From positions 441,696,219 through 441,760,218 of the forward strand of contig OX422211.1 in NCBI GenBank assembly GCA_949130495.1: DNA of 64,000 bases, in the 5' to 3' direction. Positions 57,880 through 64,000 of this stretch are shown here, in pieces. The notes beneath the pieces were generated by a model. The model had not been told where the DNA came from, did not search any database, and saw only the letters and a program-made list of their open reading frames with translations. The translations under genes were made by a program, and so were the position numbers. Origin of the DNA: Sambucus nigra. Lineage: Eukaryota > Streptophyta > Magnoliopsida > Dipsacales > Adoxaceae. How positions within the stretch are numbered: position 1 is the stretch's first letter; every line of letters begins with the position of its first letter.

Positions 57880-59204
57880 GGGTGGGGACCTCACTATGAG
57901 ATAAGTATATTATGCTCGCTCATACAATTTTGAATTATAAATATTATATTATTTGTAAACCCACTTAACCTCTCTATTAATTACCAATCTCACTTCTTAT
58001 CTGAACAATACATTTTATCCTTTATTTTCACTCTTCATCTTCCTCTCATTCATTTGATTTTTTTTTTAAAATAGTTCACATATGAAATTATCTATCAATT
58101 TTTTCAAAATAACCTGTTTTCTAGCTGTTATTTTTTTCAAAACGACCCAATTTTTTAGCAATTATTTTTTTTAAACACTTGATAATTTTTTAATTATTTA
58201 GTTGTACTTTTGTTTATAAAAATTAGCTATAATATTTTATTATTAACTTTAGTTGTAATTTATTTTCTTATCAAAGTTAGATGTAATTTTTTTTTTATCA
58301 AAGTTGGTTGTAACTTATATTCTTATCAAAGTTAGCTGTAATGTTTTTATCAAAGTTGTCTATAATTTTTTTTAATCAAAGTTAGCTATAGTTTTTTTTT
58401 TTTATCAAAGCTAGCTGTAATTTTTTTTATTAGTAATTTATTTACTTATAAAAGTTAGTTACTAACTTTGATAAAAAAAATTACAGTTAACTTTGATAAA
58501 AAAATATTTACTTATAAAAGCCAGTTACTAACTTTGATAAAAAAAATTACAGTTAACTTTGATAAAAAAAAATTACAAACAACTTTGATAAAAAAATTTA
58601 CAGCTAACTTTGATAAAAATAAATAAATTACAGCCGACTTTAATTAAAAAAAAAATGACAACGAACTAATGACAGAATAGAAATTACATCTAACTTTGAT
58701 AAGAAAATAAATTATAATTAACTTTGATAAAAAAAAATTACAGCTAACTTTTATAAGAAAATAAATTACAACTAATTTTCAAATAAAAAATACAGATAAC
58801 TTTGATTTTAATTTTTTTTTACAGACAACTTTGATCAAAAAATAATGTTACAGCTAATATTGATTAATTAAAAATATAGCTAACTTTTATTAAAAAATTA
58901 CAATAAATTAATTTTATAAAACTATCACGTATTTAAAAAAATGACAGCTAAAAAATGGGTTGTTTTGAAAAAAATTGGCAGTTAATTTCATATGTGAGAA
59001 CTATTTAAAAAAAAATCACACAAAAAAAGAATGGAATGAATGACACGAAGATGCAAGTGAAAATGAAGAAATTAAATGAGTTGTTGAGATAAGAAGCAAA
59101 AATGGTTAAAAATAGAGAGGTTAAATGGGTTTGAGAGTAATATAGTATTTAAAATTTAAAATGGTGTGCGAAGACTATTATAAGGTGTAGGAATAGCCAC
59201 ATCC
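57880..59204. mobile_element. Foldback element with inverted minisatellite core
   Basis: Outer arms match in inverted order: aacctctctattaa.., cttcttatctgaacaa, atttgattttttttttaaaatag with ..ctatttaaaaaaaaatcac, ttgttgagataagaag, aatagagaggtt. The left end is GGGTGGGGACCTCAC, the right end inverted GGATGTGGCTATTCC. The core has direct repeats of about 25 bp, atcaaagttagctgtaattt (58246-58440), and then the same unit inverted, ttacagctaactttgataaa (58455-58900). No TSD identified, so superfamily is open. Confidence 0.7.
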
Positions 59205-59330
59205 TATTAAAATTAATGTATATATTATTAAATTTCATATACACATTGATATTTGCATAAACATTAAAAATATTCTTGTATACATTATAATATTTTCACA
59301 CATCCGCTATTTAGAAAAGGGAAATGCTTT

Positions 59331-59460
59331 GGGTCCCAAACAATTTTTTCAAATCCTCTCCCAAATAGCATTAAGTGGTACACCTTGTGGTATGGGTTCC
59401 GCGATGACACAACTCATTAATGCTATTTGGGAGAGATTTCCGTAATTTATTTGGTACCCA
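59331..59460. repeat. 130-bp hairpin MITE
   Basis: GGGTCCCAAACAA...CTCCCAAATAGCATTA (59331-59373) is inverted by TAATGCTATTTGGGAG...TTTGGTACCCA (59418-59460) around a 44-bp loop. TSD unclear. Confidence 0.7.
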
Positions 59461-60535
59461 TAACATCACTCATATTTATACATTATATGTATACAACTAA
59501 TGTTATATATACATTAAATGGTTACACACACAGACACACATTAATATATCTAATTAAAAAAAATGTTTTTCATTTTTAGAAAGAACGTAATTAAACTTAA
59601 ATAAAGTACGTAATATATTTACATTAATATATTTATTATTAAAAAAATATTTTTTAAATGTGCGTTGTTAAATTTCGAAAAACTGCAAGTTATTTACAAA
59701 AAGTAAGTCTATGTTAATTTTAACAGAAAAATTGTACATTATTTAAAACTTTTAATTATTTCTTAATAAGTTAAAAAATCTATTTTTACATATTTTTATT
59801 TAAAAAATATATGTAACTATATTTTATTAAAAAATTGTAAGTTATTTTTACCTGATTTTTATTTCAAAAATACATATGAATGTTATTTAAAAGTGTTTTT
59901 CTTTTATATAATAAAATTGAATTTTTTAATTGTACAATTTTTAACTGTTCTTAAAAAAACTATAGAGTTTTTAAATAATCTTTTAAGAAACTGGACAAAT
60001 TTTAGTGTTTTTTTTTTTAAATTATATTTTTCGAAGTGCTCTTTTAATTAAACAAATGTGAAGTTTTTAACTATTTTAATATTTATTGTATTTTAACTGT
60101 TTTAGTGTTATTTTATTTTTATAATAAACTGTATATTTTAAACAACTTTTAAGCTTCTTTTGGCTATTTTTTTTTATTAAAAATGGCCATTTTTAAAATG
60201 AATGTAGAGTTTTTTATTTTACAAAAATAAATTAACGTAACTTTTAAATAATGTACAACTTTTATAGTTAAATAACACGTAAAATTAACATATGTTTTTT
60301 TCATAAAATAAGTTGAAAATTATTTTCAGTAACATATAGTTCTTTACATAAATAAATTAAGAAACAACGTAATTTTTTTTTATCAATTACATACTTTTTA
60401 AATTTTCAATGACTAACTTTTTTAAAATTAACAATAACTTTTTTCAAATATTTATCTATTAAAACCAATTTTTAAAAGTATTTTTATTTTTTATAAATAT
60501 CAATTTATACTCATATAAATATTATTGTGGGGACC
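59461..60535. other. Very AT-rich interval without genes
   Basis: Mostly A/T homopolymer-like DNA with ttttaaa words; no coding or bounded element seen. Confidence 0.5.
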
Positions 60536-60993
60536 AAAATATAAATTAGGCCTAATTCAAGACCGACCAACTAGGCCCAGGAGCACGCGGGGGCACACCC
60601 GACCCATCTTATTCGTAACAAGGTTTATTCACATCATTTATCACGTGGATAATTACAAACATGTCAACCTTTAGAATCAGCTCACGTTAGTTACCCAAAA
60701 TCTCGAATGAGATATTCGGGGAGTCGCCACACGTGATTATCTACAGCCAAGAGAGTTTCTTGATCAATTCAATCACTATGGAATTTACTAGCTATAAATA
60801 CAACCCACACCCCAGGACTAAGGGAGATGTAAATCCAAAACTTTGAGAGAACTTAATAGAATATAATGACCTCTCCATGGACGTAGGCAAGTTGCCGAAC
60901 CACATATATTCTTATGTTGTGTGATCGACATCTTACTTTCATCATTTAATTTCTTTTTGGAATCCTTTTAATTGTGATTAATTTGCGCTCACA
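60536..60993 (+). mobile_element. 5' LTR of the second Tat element
   Basis: 458 bp, TGTGGGGACCAAAAT to TTGCGCTCACA. TATA box CTATAAATACAAC near 60791. Contains GGACGTAGGC...GCCGAACCACA shared with the other Tat LTRs here. The 5 bp before it are attat; the partner copy lies outside the window. Confidence 0.8.
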
Positions 60994-60994
60994 A

Positions 60995-61010
60995 TTGGCG
61001 CGGTCTGTGA
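60995..61010 (+). other. Primer binding site
   Basis: TTGGCGCGGTCTGTGA, one base after the LTR, resembles the TTGGCGCCGTCTGTGGG-type PBS common in plant Tat elements. The tRNA is not assigned. Confidence 0.65.
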
Positions 61011-61059
61011 AAAACGATTTTCCTTTTCGCGAAAGCAATATCTACGAAGGATAGTCCCT

Positions 61060-62431
61060 ATGTCTCACCACCTAAATAACGCACATCAACCTGGAGATAT
61101 ACGAGCTAATTTAGCTCCATTGAGGGTTGGGTCTGAGGTTCACCTGGAAGAGAATTCAAGGTTTCGCCCAGAGCGGTAACCTTCTGAGGAGAGCCATAGG
61201 CAACTTAGGTCTACCCAATTCTCATGTTTGGTCGATGTTTATGAAGCAAGGCTCCAACAGCAAGAGGAGGTAGCTCGTTTCCAAACTAAAGAGAATTCTC
61301 ACCTCAAACGGTGACTAGAAGAGGTGGGGAGAGAACTCTGCCATAATCGCAAGCATCGTGCTCGGATTCCCAACCCTCAGGCGAGAAAGACTCGCAGCCG
61401 AGGAAGGAGCACCATGTGGGATCAAGAACGCTCAAAATAATGAAGTCGTCAGACCAGGCGCCACCGGGACAACGAGTGCCATAAGGATGGCACAAGAAGT
61501 CTGGTTCGAAAAGAAAGGAAACAACAACCTACTCATCGGGGGGCAAGGTCCACAAAGGAATAGGCAAGAAGAACCCTTATTACTCAGATGAAACCCTTTT
61601 TTTCGAGAACTATCGAAGAGAAGAAACCCCCAAAGAAGTTTGCAACCCCCTGATTTAAGATTTACGATGGAAAAACTGATCCCATCGACCATGTTCGGTA
61701 ATATAGACAAGTCATGACTCTGTGGAGTCATAACGATGCGCTGATGTGTCGTATTTTTCCCTCTAGTCTGGGTGACGTCGTCCAGAAATAGTTTGAGAGA
61801 TTTCCTCACCGGTCCATCAAGAGCTTCAAGGCAACCGACTCGCTTTATCACCAGCAAATCTCATCTTAAGAGATTGTTTTCGCTGCTCACGATGAGAAAT
61901 AAATCACATGAGTCATTGCGCGAGTACGCTAAGTGCTATTGTAAAGTCTTGAACGAGGTGGAAGATTGCTCGTATCAAGTTGCCGTAGCATCTTTCAAGA
62001 TATGTATATACCCTACATTCATGATGCATCAACCACTTACCAGAAAGGAAGTTGATATTATCGACGATTTCATATCACAAATTGAAAAATACGCCAAGGT
62101 AGAGGATATGGTCCTCATCGGTCAGGCTGAGACTGGTCGCGCTAAGGCAAACACATAAGAAAAATAATCCCAAGAAAGGAAACAAGAAGCAAAATGATGC
62201 CAGGATTAGAGGCATGGAGGATTCTTCTAAATCTTGTCAGGCTATCAACATAGTTTTTCAAGGAACCGATACAAGATCCTAGTAAAAATCAAAGATCAAC
62301 AGTTCATTAAGTGGCTAAAGAAGATGGGAAGAGATCAGACCGAGAGGAACAACATGCTTCGATGTGCATTCCACAAAGAAAATGGCCACAAGATCAAAAA
62401 GTGTAAGGCGCTGGAAAGCGCCGGCGACTAG
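61060..62431 (+). pseudogene. Gag of the second Tat element
   Basis: ATG at 61060 opens MSHHLNNAHQPGD, with a stop near 61178. The capsid-like region lies at about 61660-62150 and includes DPIDHVRQYRQVMTLWS-like sequence, SIKSFKATD, then NKSHESLREYAKCY and VASFKI in another frame. A nucleic-acid-binding motif CAFHKENGHKIKKC (CX2HX4HX4C) lies near 62360-62403. Gag coats the RNA genome. At least two frameshifts and several stops (for example TAG near 61790 where Trp is expected) inactivate it. Confidence 0.75.
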
Positions 62432-62439
62432 AAAACGTC

Positions 62440-62805
62440 GACTATAATGAGCACATCATTTTCACAGAGGAGGACTTGGTTGGGGTACGAACCCCATACC
62501 ACGACACGCTAGTAATCACTCTCAGGATCACGAACTGGGACGTGGATAAGTTACTAGTGGACCACGGGAGATCTTCAGAGGTAATGTACCTAGATCTCTT
62601 CCCTAAAATTAAGCTCAAGATGTCCGACCTCAATGAGGCAAACGTTCCCCTAATCGGCTTTGTGGGTAAAATGACGATGCCGCTGAGAAAGGTGACCCTG
62701 CCAGTGAGGGTATGGAATATTTTAAAACTCATAGAGTTTTTGGTGGTGGATATTAATTCGTCCTACCATGCCATTCTGGGCAGCGGATGGCTTCATGCCA
62801 TGTAA
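62440..62805 (+). pseudogene. Aspartic protease of the second Tat element
   Basis: The 62476-62805 frame reads PYHDTLVITLRI, then LLVDHGRSSEVMYLDLF and FLVVDINSSYHAILGSGWLH. This is the retropepsin-like domain of Tat elements, where the active site is normally D(N/T)GSS; here it is DHGRS, which would not be expected to work. It cleaves the Gag-Pol polyprotein in live relatives. Confidence 0.75.
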
Positions 62806-63164
62806 GCTATCCCCTTCGCCTACCACCAGAAGCTCAAGTGCATCATGGACCAGGGCATAATAGATATCAGAGGCGATTAAGATGTTGCTAAAAAATGCAA
62901 CGTCACCGTTATTAGACCCAAGCAGGAAAAGAAATAAAAAGAGGTTATTCTGGAGACAACCCAAGATGGAGCTACTCCATATAAACAGTAACTACGGCAT
63001 GACCGACTAGGGGTGGAAGAGAATATAATCCATCCCATCGATAGGGTAGTTGTTAACTTAAAGGACGTCTTTTTTATAAGGCCTAACCGGAAAGAAAGTT
63101 TTTAAACGGGACAAGCATTATCGACCTTGAAAGGGAATAGTCAAACGTCTTCCTAAAATGGAGC

Positions 63165-64000
63165 TTGGATGTATTTGCATGGGAGCCATATGATATGTTA
63201 GGGATCGATCCTCTAGTTACCTATCATCGGATCCACGTGGATCCAATGTTCAAGTCACTCAAATATAGAGCTCACCGAACAGCCCCACGAAAGGAAAAAG
63301 GAAGTGGAGAGAGACGTAGGAAAACTTCTGGAGGCAGGGTCGTTCAATTCTATAAGTGGCTCTCAAACTCGGTCGTAGTCCGAAAGTGAAATTCGGGATG
63401 GAGAGTCTACATAAACTTCATCGACCTCAACAGGGCCTGTCCCAAAGATAGATTCCCCCTACTAAAGATAAACCAGCCGGTCAATGCCACAAAATCTTAT
63501 GACCGATCGAGTTTCCTATATCCTTATTCGAGGTACCATGAAATTACTCTATTTGGCCCTGACCAAGATAAGACTTTATTTATAACACCACTGGGTTTGT
63601 ATTGCTACAAGGTCATATCGCTTGGCTTGAAGAACGCTGGAGCTACATATCAGAGGCTAGTCACCAAGATGCTCGAATAATAAATGGGAGAGACCATTGA
63701 GGTGTACATTGACGATATGCTTGTCAAGAGAAGGAACAAGGGTGACCATCTCCACAACCTGGCCAACACCTGCGAAATTCTTAGGAGCTAATGAATGAAA
63801 CTCAATGTAAGCAAGTGCCCATTTGGAGTCCAGTTAAAAAAATTTCTGGGTTATTTGTTCAGCAAGAGGGAAATTAATCTAGATCAGATAGATGTTGTTA
63901 ATAGGGTCCAACAGCCAAAAATATTATTCGATGTCCAAAAGCTCACTGGAATGCTCGTTGTCGACCGTTTTTCCAGCTACAAAGAAGGAAAAAAGGTCTC
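63165..64000 (+). pseudogene. Reverse transcriptase of the second Tat element, runs off window
   Basis: MDVFAWEPYDMLGIDP (from 63165) is the pre-RT word. INFIDLNRACPKDRFPL follows near 63413, and the catalytic EVYIDDMLVKR at about 63700-63732 has the YxDD box intact. MKLNVSKCPFG lies near 63795. Stops (63388, 63679, 63790) and frameshifts interrupt it. The window ends before RNase H. Confidence 0.8.

Larger units (their letters stand above)
60536..64000 (+). mobile_element. Second decayed Tat-clade Ty3/gypsy element, 5' part
   Basis: 5' LTR, PBS, gag, protease and RT follow in the expected order and continue beyond the window. All frames have stops and frameshifts. It is in opposite orientation to the Tat element at 2.3-11.4 kb and only loosely similar in LTR, so it is a separate family. 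Confidence 0.85.

Overview
This window is AT-rich, transposon-dense plant nuclear DNA, most likely from a eudicot. The evidence is one intact intronless ABA-receptor gene of the PYR/PYL family, most like PYL2 (minus strand, 40055-40645), together with plant-type LTR retrotransposons, CACTA, hAT, Mutator-like and Helitron DNA elements. It contains no bacterial operons, rRNA, tRNA or CRISPR that I can see. Almost every other open reading frame is a broken transposon gene or chance reading in AT-rich DNA.

Layout. 1-2.2 kb: low-complexity DNA, a hAT-like remnant and an LTR fragment. 2.26-11.4 kb: a decayed Tat-clade Ty3/gypsy element on the minus strand (3' LTR, integrase, RNase H, reverse transcriptase). 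Between pol and the 3' LTR it carries an antisense, plus-strand gene region with its own TATA box and an apparent intron. A 732-bp CACTA element sits in its RT gene with a perfect 3-bp target-site duplication (TSD). 11.8-19.1 kb: a pol-less gypsy element on the minus strand with very long LTRs; one LTR is split by a copia-like solo LTR. 19.1-20.0 kb: a CACTA transposase remnant. 20.6-23.5 kb: the 3' end of a SIRE/Maximus-like copia element (repeated polypurine tracts, a 525-bp tandem duplication, the 3' LTR). 23.46-27.7 kb: PBS, gag start and 5' LTR of a minus-strand copia element, its LTR split by a 2.9-kb solo LTR. 28.46-35.98 kb: a 2.3-kb unit in three tandem copies with datable MITE insertions. 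36.1-36.9 kb: a Helitron. 37.7-40.7 kb: three near-identical 29-bp palindromes, a truncated PYL pseudogene and the intact PYL2-like gene, the last two apparently made by a tandem duplication. 44-48 kb: two hAT MITEs and a 2.05-kb Mutator-like foldback with a 9-bp TSD. 48.9-54.1 kb: another long solo LTR, into which an aberrant Athila-type element has inserted; both of its ends are the U3 terminus. 55-60 kb: tandem duplications, a Tat-type solo LTR, a foldback with inverted minisatellites and a hairpin MITE. 60.5-64 kb: the 5' part of a second decayed Tat element, running off the window.

The strongest cross-cutting pattern is that LTRs of at least three unrelated families carry clusters of short self-complementary palindromes, each with a family-specific core (TCGTTCGAACGA; GGCGAATCGATTCGCC; GATCGATCGATC). 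In most copies the cluster lies about 20-250 bp upstream of the LTR TATA box. The host gene encodes a cytosolic/nuclear ABA receptor that would inhibit clade A PP2Cs; nothing else in the window clearly belongs to that pathway.
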